From NCBI GenBank assembly GCA_000438355.1, contig FR901429.1, positions 1 through 18,662 of the forward strand: a stretch of 18,662 nt of DNA, given 5' to 3'. Below, piece after piece: positions 8,004 to 15,507 of this stretch; the stretch's first letter is position 1, and every line of letters begins with the position of its first letter. The translations under genes and the position numbers were made by a program. This DNA comes from Clostridium sp. CAG:273 (GTDB lineage: Bacteria; Bacillota; Clostridia; TANB77; CAG-508). Below the pieces are notes generated by a model, which worked only from the letters and a program-made list of their open reading frames with translations, did not search any database and had not been told where the DNA came from.

Positions 8004-8032
8004 ATAATACCGCAAAATTGCGATATAGTCAA
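8004..8032 (-). promoter_or_regulatory. Promoter of clpE-pgsA with operator-like palindrome in the spacer
   Basis: On the minus strand, -35 TTGACT (8032-8027), a 17-base spacer, and -10 TATTAT (8009-8004). The spacer holds an inverted repeat CGCAA-N2-TTGCG (8011-8022), extended by one mismatch on each side to ATA/TAT. A repressor bound there would block RNA polymerase. It does not match the CtsR heptads or the CIRCE element expected for clp genes. Confidence 0.55.
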
Positions 8033-8038
8033 TTTAAT

Positions 8039-8067
8039 TTGTATTTTTCAAAATAAAATGATATAAT
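8039..8067 (+). promoter_or_regulatory. Extended -10 sigma-A promoter for the DUF3298-like gene
   Basis: A perfect TATAAT (8062-8067) is preceded by TGA, an extended -10. A partial -35 TTGTAT (8039-8044) lies 17 bases upstream. It is divergent from the clpE promoter and just beside it. A 7-bp inverted repeat (8097-8103 with 8110-8116) lies in the leader between this promoter and the ATG at 8161. Confidence 0.5.
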
Positions 8068-8160
8068 ATAAATGTATTCTTAATATTTTAACACAAATTA
8101 GTATTAAATTACTAATATTAATAAATAATTAAATATTTTATTGAAAGGACGAAGGCAAAA

Positions 8161-9147
8161 ATGAAAAAGCCAATAATATTATATATAATAATTACAATAA
8201 TTTGCGTTATTGCATTAATAATGGGTATATATTATCAATTTTTTAAACAAGATACACAGGATGTAGGGACTCAAGGAAACATTTTACCAGATAAAAATGG
8301 AGAAGAAACAGAATTAACACAAGAAGAGTTAAAAGCAGAGTTTAGCGAATTATTTACAAATAAGTTAGATAAAAAAGGATTTAATACTGAAAATATAGAA
8401 AAAATAGATGCAAATAAAGATATAATATATCCAATTACAATGGTAAAAAATGAGGCATCTTATGAAATGGACTTAAATATACCAGTATTTAATATTACAG
8501 GAGACGCTCCAGCAGAGTTTAATAATACAACACAACAAAGTTTTATAAATAAAGCAAACCAAATTATGACAGGAGAAAATACTAATTCACAAAATTCAGG
8601 AGATGTGAAACCAAATACAAATCAAAATACTAATAATGCTACAAACAACGAAAGTTCAAATAGCACAACAAATGAAACAAATACAATAACTATAGACACA
8701 ACAGCTAACACTAGAGTTTTATATGATGTTAGTTATCAAGCATATATAAATGGAGATATATTATCTGTAATAATTAAGTCTTCTTTAAAAGAAGGAAATA
8801 ACCCACAAAGAGTAATGGTGCAAACATATAATTATAATTTAGCAACAAAACAATCTATAGAATTAACAGATATTATGCAACCATATGGACTAACAGAAGA
8901 TGAAATAAATTCAAAAATAAAACAAGTTACAGAAGAAGCAGTATCTCAAGAAGATGCTTTATCAAGTGCAGGATATGAAACATATAAAAGAGATTTAGCA
9001 AGTCCAATTTATCAAATAGAAAATATACACACATTTTTCTTGGGAAGCAATGGAGACTTATACATAATATTTGCATATGGAAATAATAATTATACATCAG
9101 AAATGGATATAATAAAAATGCAAACATATCCAGACATTGGAGAATAG
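8161..9147 (+). CDS. Membrane-anchored DUF3298/RsiV-like protein
   Basis: The 328-residue protein has one N-terminal membrane helix (about 5-27) and an exported body. An Asn/Thr-rich low-complexity stretch (about 138-178) splits it. The C-terminal half has the layout of DUF3298 (RsiV-like) domains: VLYDVSYQAYINGDILSVII, then IELTDIMQ, then FFLGSNGDLYIIFAYGNNN and SEMDIIKM. The first half would occupy the position of a DUF4163-like module, but I cannot recognise it firmly. RsiV of B. subtilis is an anti-sigma factor that senses lysozyme; no sigma-factor gene is adjacent here, so that role should not be assumed. The ATG is preceded by GAAAGGACGAAGG. The gene stands alone, convergent with the SDR gene. 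Confidence 0.55.
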   Translation: MKKPIILYIIITIICVIALIMGIYYQFFKQDTQDVGTQGNILPDKNGEETELTQEELKAEFSELFTNKLDKKGFNTENIEKIDANKDIIYPITMVKNEASYEMDLNIPVFNITGDAPAEFNNTTQQSFINKANQIMTGENTNSQNSGDVKPNTNQNTNNATNNESSNSTTNETNTITIDTTANTRVLYDVSYQAYINGDILSVIIKSSLKEGNNPQRVMVQTYNYNLATKQSIELTDIMQPYGLTEDEINSKIKQVTEEAVSQEDALSSAGYETYKRDLASPIYQIENIHTFFLGSNGDLYIIFAYGNNNYTSEMDIIKMQTYPDIGE

Positions 9148-9172
9148 AAATAAAAGTATATATTACAATAAA

Positions 9173-9205
9173 AAATGGGGGAACTAGACAATAGTTCCTC
9201 CATTT
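9173..9205 (-). terminator. Terminator overlapping the end of the SDR gene
   Basis: A 14-bp stem with one mismatch (9173-9186 with 9192-9205, 5-base loop) includes the SDR stop codon (9184-9186) and its last codons. On the minus strand it is followed by TTTTTTATTG, as a terminator should be. On the + strand no T-tract follows, so it serves the upstream + gene less well. Confidence 0.55.
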
Positions 9206-10077
9206 ACATGTATAACTTGACCAGTTACATATCTAGAATCATCAGAAGCTAAATACAAATATGCTGGTGCAATTTCAAATGGTTCGCCAGCCCTTTTTAA
9301 AGGTACATCTGTTCCAAAAATCTCAACTTGTTGCTCACTAAAACTAGAAGGAATAAGAGGAGTCCAGACAGGACCAGGTGCTACAGCGTTTACGCGAATT
9401 TTCATATCTGCTAGAGATAAAGAAAGTGACCTTGTAAAACTAACAATTGCACCTTTTGTTGAAGAATAATCTATTAAATCTTTTTTACCAGCAAAAGCTG
9501 TAATAGAAGCGGTATTTATAATGCTTGAATTTGCCATTAAATGTGGAAGGGTAGCTTTTGTTAAATAAAAGTATGAGTAGAAGTTACTTTCAAAAGTATT
9601 TATTAATTGAGCTGAAGTAATGTCTAAAATACTGTTTTGAGGAAATTGAACAGCACAATTATTTATCAAAATGTCAATTTTGCCGAAAGAATTTATAGTA
9701 TTATCAACTACAAATTTTGAACATTTTTCATTTTTTAAATCACCTTCTATAATAATGCAACGTCTTCCTAATTCTTCTATTCGAGCTTTAGTATATTGAG
9801 CATCTTGTTTTTCATTTAAATATACAATAACAATATCTGCACCTTCTTTAGCAAATAAAATTGCGATTGCTCTTCCAATTCCACTATCTCCACCAGAGAT
9901 AAGCACAACTTTATTTTTTAATTTGTTGGAAGGTATATAATCTGGATCTTCAAAAATTGGACCAGGGTTCATTAAATATTCCATACCAGGTTGCACATTT
10001 TGATGTTGAGCAGGAAATGTAATTGGAATTTTACAATTTTCATCTTTGTAACCAAAATATTTACGTTCAGGATACAT
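9184..10077 (-). CDS. Short-chain dehydrogenase/reductase, general-stress type (YhdF/YdaD-like)
   Basis: NAD(P)-dependent oxidoreductase with a Rossmann fold. The nucleotide-binding motif GGDSGIG is at 62-68, a structural NNCA replaces the usual NNAG, and the catalytic residues are Ser191 (NTASI) and Tyr204/Lys208 (YSSTK). PGPVWTP and VTGQVIHVNGG near the end are typical of the classical SDR fold. The roughly 55-residue N-terminal extension, with PAQHQNVQPGME and MNPGP, is characteristic of the long SDRs annotated as general stress proteins or glucose-1-dehydrogenase-like. The substrate cannot be told. ATG start with AAGGAG a few bases upstream. It is transcribed alone, away from the patatin gene and toward the DUF3298-like gene. 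Confidence 0.85.
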   Translation of the reverse strand: MYPERKYFGYKDENCKIPITFPAQHQNVQPGMEYLMNPGPIFEDPDYIPSNKLKNKVVLISGGDSGIGRAIAILFAKEGADIVIVYLNEKQDAQYTKARIEELGRRCIIIEGDLKNEKCSKFVVDNTINSFGKIDILINNCAVQFPQNSILDITSAQLINTFESNFYSYFYLTKATLPHLMANSSIINTASITAFAGKKDLIDYSSTKGAIVSFTRSLSLSLADMKIRVNAVAPGPVWTPLIPSSFSEQQVEIFGTDVPLKRAGEPFEIAPAYLYLASDDSRYVTGQVIHVNGGTIV

Positions 10078-10440
10078 GAAAAAACTCCTTTCTTATTAAT
10101 TGTAGTTTTAAAATCCCCTCAAATTTTTCAAGGGAAATATTGAATTTGGTTAACAAGTTTACTTATAAAACTATTAATTATATAAAAGTATATCCAGTTT
10201 TTTTAAAAATATGCTTGTATATTAAAAGATTAAGATTTAATTTAACTTTTTTATATAAAAGAGAGAATATAAAATAAGAAGTGGAATAATACTAAGGTCA
10301 ATTGAAAAGTTAAATGTAATTTTTGAATAATACTAAAATTTAGATTAAATTTACTAAACTTTGAATTTAATTTATATGTTTACAAAAAAATAAAAATTGG
10401 ATATAATAGGAAAAAATAACAATGTAAGAGAGGTTTTTTA
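10078..10440. other. Divergent intergenic region with a 12-base direct repeat
   Basis: The 363-base space between the SDR and patatin genes contains no open frame worth calling and no RNA gene I recognise. It holds the SDR ribosome binding site near 10083, a perfect 12-base direct repeat GAATAATACTAA at 10284-10295 and 10325-10336 (41 bases apart), and the patatin promoter at 10379-10407. No convincing SDR promoter was picked out. Confidence 0.5.
10379..10407 (+). promoter_or_regulatory. Sigma-A-type promoter for the patatin gene
   Basis: TTTACA (10379-10384), 17 bases, then a perfect TATAAT (10402-10407), 33 bases before the ATG at 10441. A ribosome binding site AGAGAGG follows. This is one of the best promoter matches in the window. 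Confidence 0.7.
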
Positions 10441-11340
10441 ATGAAAATTGGTATTGCTTTGTCAGGTGGTGGAGTAAAAGGTGCGACACATATAGGGGTG
10501 CTAAAAGCACTAGAAGAAAATAATATAAAAATAGATGCGATAGCAGGCACAAGTATAGGAAGTGCTATAGCAGCTTTATATGCAATGGAATATAATACAG
10601 ATGAGATTTTTAAGTTAATAAAGTATTTTGCAAAAAGTGTTTTAAAAGCAGATCCAAAATATTTATTAACAGGGGTTAGGTCTACAAGAAGTATATTTGG
10701 AACAGGATTTATTTCTGGCGAAGCAATAGAAGATGCAATAGATGAGTGTGCAAGACTAAAAGGTGTAAAATATTTAAAAGACTTAAAAATGCCAATAGCA
10801 ATACCAACAGTAGACATAAAAGAAGGAAAAGAATATGTGTTTACAAATAGACAGATAGATAAGACAAAGAAAATAGCTAAAGTTGATGGGAAAGATGGAG
10901 AATATATTACTTTAGCAGAAGAGGGAAAAATACAATATATAACAGATATGGAAATAGGAAAGGCAGTACGAGCAAGTTGTAGTTACCCAGGAATTTTTTC
11001 TCCATTTGAATATGATAAATATAAATTTGTAGATGGTGGAGTTTTGGATAATATACCTGTAGAAGAACTAAAAAAATTAGGTGTAGATAAAAAAATAACA
11101 GTTACATTTCCACCAAATAAAGAAGAAAATCCTAGAAATGCCATAGATATATTTATGAGATGTATAGACATAGTGTTTGATGATAGAGATTCAGAAAGAA
11201 TTATTAATAGTGATTATATATTAAAAGTAGATGTAGCAGAAGCTAGTGTATTTGATATAAAAAAATTAGAATTTTGTTATGATAGAGGTTATGTAGAGAC
11301 AATTGAAAATATAGATAAAATAGAAAAAGCATTAATATAA
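10441..11340 (+). CDS. Patatin-like phospholipase (RssA family)
   Basis: Predicted serine acyl hydrolase with a Ser-Asp dyad, probably acting on phospholipids or other acyl esters. The oxyanion-hole motif GGGVKG is at residues 9-14, the nucleophile Ser38 in GTSIG, and the partner Asp198 in VDGGVLDN, so all catalytic parts are intact. No signal peptide is seen, so the enzyme is presumably cytoplasmic. The 299-residue length suits the stand-alone bacterial RssA-like group. The substrate cannot be told from sequence. It has its own promoter and a strong terminator, so it is a single-gene unit. Start ATG is supported by AGAGAGG about 9 bases upstream and by the family's usual start right before the glycine motif. 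Confidence 0.88.
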   Translation: MKIGIALSGGGVKGATHIGVLKALEENNIKIDAIAGTSIGSAIAALYAMEYNTDEIFKLIKYFAKSVLKADPKYLLTGVRSTRSIFGTGFISGEAIEDAIDECARLKGVKYLKDLKMPIAIPTVDIKEGKEYVFTNRQIDKTKKIAKVDGKDGEYITLAEEGKIQYITDMEIGKAVRASCSYPGIFSPFEYDKYKFVDGGVLDNIPVEELKKLGVDKKITVTFPPNKEENPRNAIDIFMRCIDIVFDDRDSERIINSDYILKVDVAEASVFDIKKLEFCYDRGYVETIENIDKIEKALI

Positions 11341-11388
11341 AAAAGTTCTAAAATTTTAATGACAATATTAAAATTTTAGAACTTTTTT
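11339..11388 (+). terminator. Rho-independent terminator after the patatin gene
   Basis: A perfect 22-bp stem (11339-11360 with 11367-11388) around the 6-base loop GACAAT. The right arm ends in TTTTTT. It begins inside the stop codon. The left arm starts with AAAAAA, so it could also work on the opposite strand, though no gene there needs it. Confidence 0.9.
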
Positions 11389-11420
11389 ACTATTAGTTTA
11401 TTACAAAAATAGTTACACTA

Positions 11421-11450
11421 TTCACCTTTTATGTTAAGAAAACATAAAAT
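11421..11450 (+). promoter_or_regulatory. Possible murA promoter with a 9-bp inverted repeat in the spacer
   Basis: A perfect inverted repeat TTTTATGTT-N5-AACATAAAA (11427-11435 with 11441-11449) lies between the patatin terminator and murA. A weak promoter can be drawn around it: TTCACC (11421-11426), 18 bases, TAAAAT (11445-11450). It could be an operator or a leader hairpin. A smaller repeat AATAG-N5-CTATT lies just upstream (about 11408-11422). Confidence 0.3.
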
Positions 11451-11493
11451 ATAGCAAATAAATAAGAAAATTTAATTTGAAAGGGTGAATATA

Positions 11494-12750
11494 ATGTCTA
11501 GTTACATAATAGAAGGCGGTAAAAAATTAAGAGGAGAAGTAAGTGTTTCAGGATCAAAAAATGCATCTCTTCCGATTATTGCCTCAACAATTTTAAATGG
11601 AGGAACTACAAAGTTATATAACATACCAGACATAAGAGATACAAGAATTACTTTAGAAATATTAAAATATTTAGGATGTAAAGTAAAGAAAAGTCATGGC
11701 AAAATAGAAATTAATACTAAAAATATGTCAGATAAAGAGATACCAGAACATTTAATGAGTCAAATGAGGTCAACTGTTGTTTTAGCAGGTGCAATACTTG
11801 GAAGATTTAAAGAAGCAACGTTTTCATATCCTGGTGGATGTGATATTGGAGCAAGACCAATTGATTTGCATTTAAGTGCTTTTAAAAAAATGGGAATAAA
11901 TATTGAGGAAAACTATGGATTTATTACATGTAAATGTGATAAAATAATAAGCGCAGATATTAACTTAGATTTTCCAAGTGTAGGCGCAACAGAAAATATT
12001 ATTTTAGCTGCAACATTTGCAGAAGGAACAACTAAAATTACAAATGCCGCAATGGAGCCAGAAATAGTAGATTTAGCAAATTGCTTAAATAAAATGGGTG
12101 CAAAAATAGAAGGTGCAGGAACTAAAATAATAAAAATAACAGGTGTTAAAACATTAAAAAATATTAGCTATACAGTTATGCCAGACAGAATAGAAGCAGG
12201 AACACTTCTTTGCATAGGAGCTGCTACAGGAGGAAATTTAAAATTAACAAATGTAAATGCAAACCATATTAGTCCTATTATTGCAAAATTAGAAGAATGT
12301 GGTTGTAATATAGAAGTAGAAAAGAATGAAATAATTCTAAATAGAACTAAAAAAATTAAAGCAGTAGATATAAAAACAATGCCATATCCAGGTTTCCCTA
12401 CAGATATGCAGTCTATATTTGCTAGTATGCTTACAACTGCAAAAGGTACGTCTGTTGTTGTAGAAAATATATTTGAAAATAGATATAAATATACACAAGA
12501 ACTTAATAAAATGGGAGCAAAAATTACAACAGAGGGAAAAACTGCAATTATAAAAGGTGTAAGAAAACTTTCAGCTGCAAAAGTTAAAAGTACAGACTTA
12601 AGAGGTGGAGCTGCAATGGTTTTAGCGGGGTTAGTGGCAGATGGAATTACAGAAGTAACAGATGTAGAGCATATATTAAGGGGTTATGAAGGGTTAGACA
12701 AAAAATTAAGAACATTAGGAGCAAATATTATTGTAAAAGAAGGTGAGTAA
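11494..12750 (+). CDS. murA: UDP-N-acetylglucosamine 1-carboxyvinyltransferase
   Basis: Cytoplasmic enzyme that transfers enolpyruvate from phosphoenolpyruvate to UDP-GlcNAc, the first committed step of peptidoglycan synthesis and the target of fosfomycin. Lys22 in SGSKNAS and the reactive Cys116 in PGGCDIGARPIDLHL are both present, so the enzyme should be active and, having Cys, fosfomycin-sensitive in principle. The 418-residue length and two-fold repeated domain pattern are normal. I place the start at ATG 11494. An in-frame GTG at 11485 lies within the ribosome binding site AAAGGGTG and is unlikely to be used. The stop codon abuts the ftsQ start. Firmicutes often carry two MurA paralogues; which one this is cannot be settled here. 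Confidence 0.95.
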   Translation: MSSYIIEGGKKLRGEVSVSGSKNASLPIIASTILNGGTTKLYNIPDIRDTRITLEILKYLGCKVKKSHGKIEINTKNMSDKEIPEHLMSQMRSTVVLAGAILGRFKEATFSYPGGCDIGARPIDLHLSAFKKMGINIEENYGFITCKCDKIISADINLDFPSVGATENIILAATFAEGTTKITNAAMEPEIVDLANCLNKMGAKIEGAGTKIIKITGVKTLKNISYTVMPDRIEAGTLLCIGAATGGNLKLTNVNANHISPIIAKLEECGCNIEVEKNEIILNRTKKIKAVDIKTMPYPGFPTDMQSIFASMLTTAKGTSVVVENIFENRYKYTQELNKMGAKITTEGKTAIIKGVRKLSAAKVKSTDLRGGAAMVLAGLVADGITEVTDVEHILRGYEGLDKKLRTLGANIIVKEGE

Positions 12751-13977
12751 ATGGCAAAACAAGCAAAAGAAAAAGAAAACTTAGATTTCTTTTATTTAGG
12801 AGAGAAAAAAGTAGAGCCAAACAAATCAAAGAATAAAAATGTAGTAAAATCTAAAAATAAGACAAAAACTGTATCTCCAAAAAAGAAATCTAAGAATAAA
12901 AAGAATGAGCCAATGGATTTAGACAACGAAATAATCATTGGCTTAAAAAGAATTGAGGACAAGCCAGTAAAAAAACAAAAAAGTACTAAAAAAAGAAACA
13001 GTAATATAAAAAGTCAAAACAGTAAAGATAAAAACAAAAGTAAAATTACAAAAAATAAGCCACACAACTCTAATACAATAAAAAATAAAAAACAAACAAG
13101 TAATAAAAGCACTAATGTTAAAAACAATAAAAATGTAAGCAAAAATGATTTACAAATTGAAGAAATAAATATTAGCGATAAATTATATGATGATGAACAA
13201 ATAAAGGGATATGAGTCTCCAAAAGAAAAGGAAAAAAAGAAGAAAAAGAGAAAAAAGATTTTCAAAACAATAAAAATACTAATGATGATTTTTATTTTAG
13301 TAGGAGGAGTAACATTTTTCCTATTATCTCCAATATTTAATATAAAAAATATAAATGTTAGTGGAAATAGTAAAATATCATCTGAGGAAATTTTAAGTTT
13401 GTCACAATTAAGGAAAGACGAAAATATTTTTAAAATAAATAAACAAGATACGAGAGAAAAAGTAAAGCAAAATGCATATATAGACACTGTAGAAATAAAA
13501 AGGACATTACCAGATGTAGTAACAATTGTTGTAACAGAAAGAACAGCTACATATCAAATAAGTTTTTCTAATATGTATATGTTAATTAATAACCAAGGAT
13601 ATATGTTAGAAACTACAGAATTAGATAAAAGTATGCCATTAATAGTTGGAGTTACAACAAAAAAGGAAGAAATAAAGCCAGGTAATAGACTATGCTCAGA
13701 TGATCTAGAAAAATTAGAAGATGTATTAAGGATTTTAGAATCTGCAAAATCAAATAACTTAGACAAACTAATTAATAAAATAGATATAACTAATAAAGAT
13801 GACTATGTAGTAGAAATGAAGAAAGAAAAGAAGATAGTTCATTTGGGAGATGTTACTAATTTAGCTTTAAAAATGTTATATGTTTCAGATATAATTAATA
13901 AGGAAAAAGACGAAGGAGAAATTTTTGTTAATACAGACTTAGAAAATAAAGGTGCAATATTTAGAAAGAAAGTGTAA
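12751..13977 (+). CDS. ftsQ: Cell division protein FtsQ/DivIB with a long basic N-terminal tail
   Basis: Bitopic membrane protein of the septal complex that works with FtsL/DivIC-type partners to control septal wall synthesis. Residues 1 to about 168 form a Lys/Asn/Ser-rich, probably disordered cytoplasmic tail with a basic KEKKKKKRKK block just before the membrane. A single helix covers about 174-194. The POTRA domain follows at about 197-267 (INVSGNSKIS, DENIFKINK, VEIKRTLPDVVTIVVTERT), and then the FtsQ/DivIB beta domain. At 408 residues it is well above the usual 260-300, entirely through the tail. Its ATG follows the murA stop directly, with AAGGTGAG inside the murA end, so translation is probably coupled. 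Domain assignment is confident; the tail's role is unknown. Confidence 0.85.
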   Translation: MAKQAKEKENLDFFYLGEKKVEPNKSKNKNVVKSKNKTKTVSPKKKSKNKKNEPMDLDNEIIIGLKRIEDKPVKKQKSTKKRNSNIKSQNSKDKNKSKITKNKPHNSNTIKNKKQTSNKSTNVKNNKNVSKNDLQIEEINISDKLYDDEQIKGYESPKEKEKKKKKRKKIFKTIKILMMIFILVGGVTFFLLSPIFNIKNINVSGNSKISSEEILSLSQLRKDENIFKINKQDTREKVKQNAYIDTVEIKRTLPDVVTIVVTERTATYQISFSNMYMLINNQGYMLETTELDKSMPLIVGVTTKKEEIKPGNRLCSDDLEKLEDVLRILESAKSNNLDKLINKIDITNKDDYVVEMKKEKKIVHLGDVTNLALKMLYVSDIINKEKDEGEIFVNTDLENKGAIFRKKV

Positions 13978-14006
13978 AAGTATATAGTTAAGGAGGAAAA
14001 TTTTAA

Positions 14007-14744
14007 GTGAATTTAAATAGGAGAGTAATAGCAGCAGTTACATTAGGATTAGTTTGTTTTGTTTTGACTATAGCTATATTTGTGCAAGTAAAGACGACTA
14101 ATACTTCAAATTCAACAGTTGCGCAAACTATGGAAGAAAACGATTTAAGAGACCAAGTTTTAAGAATGAAAGAAAAATATGACAATGTTTATGAAGAATT
14201 AGGAAATGCAACTAAAAGATTGGAACAAATAAGAGTAGATGCAACAAAAGACGATAGCGAAGCTAAAGAAAAACAAAAAGAATTAAGTTTAAATAACATG
14301 TTGCTGTGTCAAACAGATGTAACAGGAGAGGGCATTATAATAACATTAAAAGATGGAACAACAAATAATTCTGACATATTATCATCTTCATTAATGGCAA
14401 CAGATGTTATAGTACATAATTCGGATTTATTACAAGTTGTAAATGATTTAAAAAATGCAGGAGCAGAAGCTATATCAATAAATGGAGAGAGAATAGTTCA
14501 AACTTCTTCTATTACATGTGAAGGAATTATAATTAAAATAAATAATAAAAAATTAGGGTCTCCATATGTAATTAAAGCAATTGGATCGGCAGCCACTTTA
14601 GAAACATCATTAAATATACCAGGTGGATATTTAGAAAGAATGAAAGATGATGGAGTTATAGTAGATGTAAAAAAATCAGAAGGTTTAACAGTAAAAAAAT
14701 ACGAAGGAATTATAACAACTAAATATTTAAAAAATGATAATTAG
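14007..14744 (+). CDS. DUF881 protein (YlxW/YlxX family), first copy
   Basis: Membrane-anchored protein of unknown function conserved between divIB and ftsA in Firmicutes. It has an N-terminal helix (about 7-27), a coiled-coil stretch (about 40-90), and the extracellular DUF881 domain (about 100-240) with GEGIIITLKDG, VVNDLKNAGAEAISINGERI, SPYVIKAIG and GVIVDVKKSEGLTV. It contains the central IVHNSDLLQ segment typical of the family, which the next gene lacks. The GTG start at 14007 is supported by AGGAGG 10 bases upstream; no ATG fits. It lies 29 bases after ftsQ in the same operon. Homologues have been linked by position to division, but no activity is established. Confidence 0.8.
   Translation: MNLNRRVIAAVTLGLVCFVLTIAIFVQVKTTNTSNSTVAQTMEENDLRDQVLRMKEKYDNVYEELGNATKRLEQIRVDATKDDSEAKEKQKELSLNNMLLCQTDVTGEGIIITLKDGTTNNSDILSSSLMATDVIVHNSDLLQVVNDLKNAGAEAISINGERIVQTSSITCEGIIIKINNKKLGSPYVIKAIGSAATLETSLNIPGGYLERMKDDGVIVDVKKSEGLTVKKYEGIITTKYLKNDN
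14455..14485 (+). repeat. 31-base identical tract, copy 1 (second copy at 15200-15230)
   Basis: Positions 14455-14485 and 15200-15230 are identical over 31 bases. Both encode AGAEAISING in the same frame of the two DUF881 genes. The flanking DNA is clearly diverged. Confidence 0.85.
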
Positions 14745-14790
14745 TTCATACATAATATAAGGTATATATGCTAGAAAGGAATGAAATAGT

Positions 14791-15507
14791 TTGAATAAAG
14801 AAAAGATTAATAAAATAGTGTTATCTATTATAATTGCTCTAATTTGTGTTGTACTTATAGCAACAATTCTGGTACAATTTAAAACTGTAGAAGAAACAGA
14901 CATAACAGCAATAGAAACAATGAGGGAAGCGGAATTAAGAACATCATTGTCAGAATGGAAAAGCAAATATAATGAGGCAAGTGAACAATTAGAAGAAACT
15001 AATAATAGAATTTCCGAATATGAGCAAAAAGCTAATGACGAACAGGAAACTAAGAACTTAGTTGAAAGCGAGCTTAAACAAACTAATATGATTTTAGGAA
15101 AAACTAATGTAAAAGGACCAGGAGTAATTGTTACTGTAGAAGATGGAGAAAAAGAAGTACAAGCTTCTTATCTAGTAGATTTAGTAAATGAACTTAAATA
15201 TGCAGGAGCAGAAGCTATATCAATAAATGGTTCTAGAATAATAAATGCTTCAGAAATAGCAGAAATTAACAATTCATATATCATTGTAAATGGGGCAAAG
15301 AGGATTGCATCACCATATGAGGTAAAAGCAATAGGAGATCAAACATATTTAACAAGTATACTTAGTTTAAAAGATAGTGGTTTTATAGATAAATATACAA
15401 GTGGTGGATTAATAGTAAGATTAGAACAAAAAAGAGAAGTACAAATTCCAAAATATGATGGAGAAATGAAATTTAATTATGCTTACGAAAAGGAGGAGAA
15501 GGAATAA
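14791..15507 (+). CDS. DUF881 protein (YlxW/YlxX family), second copy
   Basis: A paralogue of the preceding gene with the same design: an N-terminal helix (about 8-28), a coiled coil (about 40-95), and a DUF881 domain (about 105-232) with GPGVIVTVEDG, LKYAGAEAISINGSRI, SPYEVKAIG and GGLIVRLEQKREVQIP. It lacks the VHNSDLLQ-like central segment: EKEVQASYLVDLVNELK joins directly, shortening the domain by roughly 25 residues. The TTG start at 14791 is preceded by AAAGGA 10 bases upstream; the nearby ATG at 14781 meets a stop after two codons. It overlaps the next gene by one base (TAATG). The tandem pair corresponds to B. subtilis ylxW and ylxX; function unknown. Confidence 0.8.
   Translation: MNKEKINKIVLSIIIALICVVLIATILVQFKTVEETDITAIETMREAELRTSLSEWKSKYNEASEQLEETNNRISEYEQKANDEQETKNLVESELKQTNMILGKTNVKGPGVIVTVEDGEKEVQASYLVDLVNELKYAGAEAISINGSRIINASEIAEINNSYIIVNGAKRIASPYEVKAIGDQTYLTSILSLKDSGFIDKYTSGGLIVRLEQKREVQIPKYDGEMKFNYAYEKEEKE
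15200..15230 (+). repeat. 31-base identical tract, copy 2
   Basis: Second copy of the tract at 14455-14485, 745 bases downstream in direct orientation. Recombination between them would delete parts of both genes and fuse the two DUF881 genes in frame, since both copies are read in the same frame. Confidence 0.85.

Noticed and set aside
8023..8056. Possible CtsR operator upstream of clpE
   Set aside because: Only one imperfect half-site (AGTCAAT) is present, with no second heptad at the 3-base spacing CtsR needs.
10380..10817. A 145-residue minus-strand open frame over the start of the patatin gene
   Set aside because: It is antisense to the glycine-rich and GTSIG motifs and crosses a strong + strand promoter.
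11485..11493. GTG at 11485 as the murA start
   Set aside because: It falls inside the AAAGGGTG ribosome binding site of the ATG at 11494; starting at 11494 puts the active-site Lys at residue 22, as in known MurA.
13014..13487. A 157-residue open frame on the minus strand within ftsQ
   Set aside because: Its Phe/Leu-rich content is the complement of the Lys/Asn-rich FtsQ tail, so it is a composition artefact.
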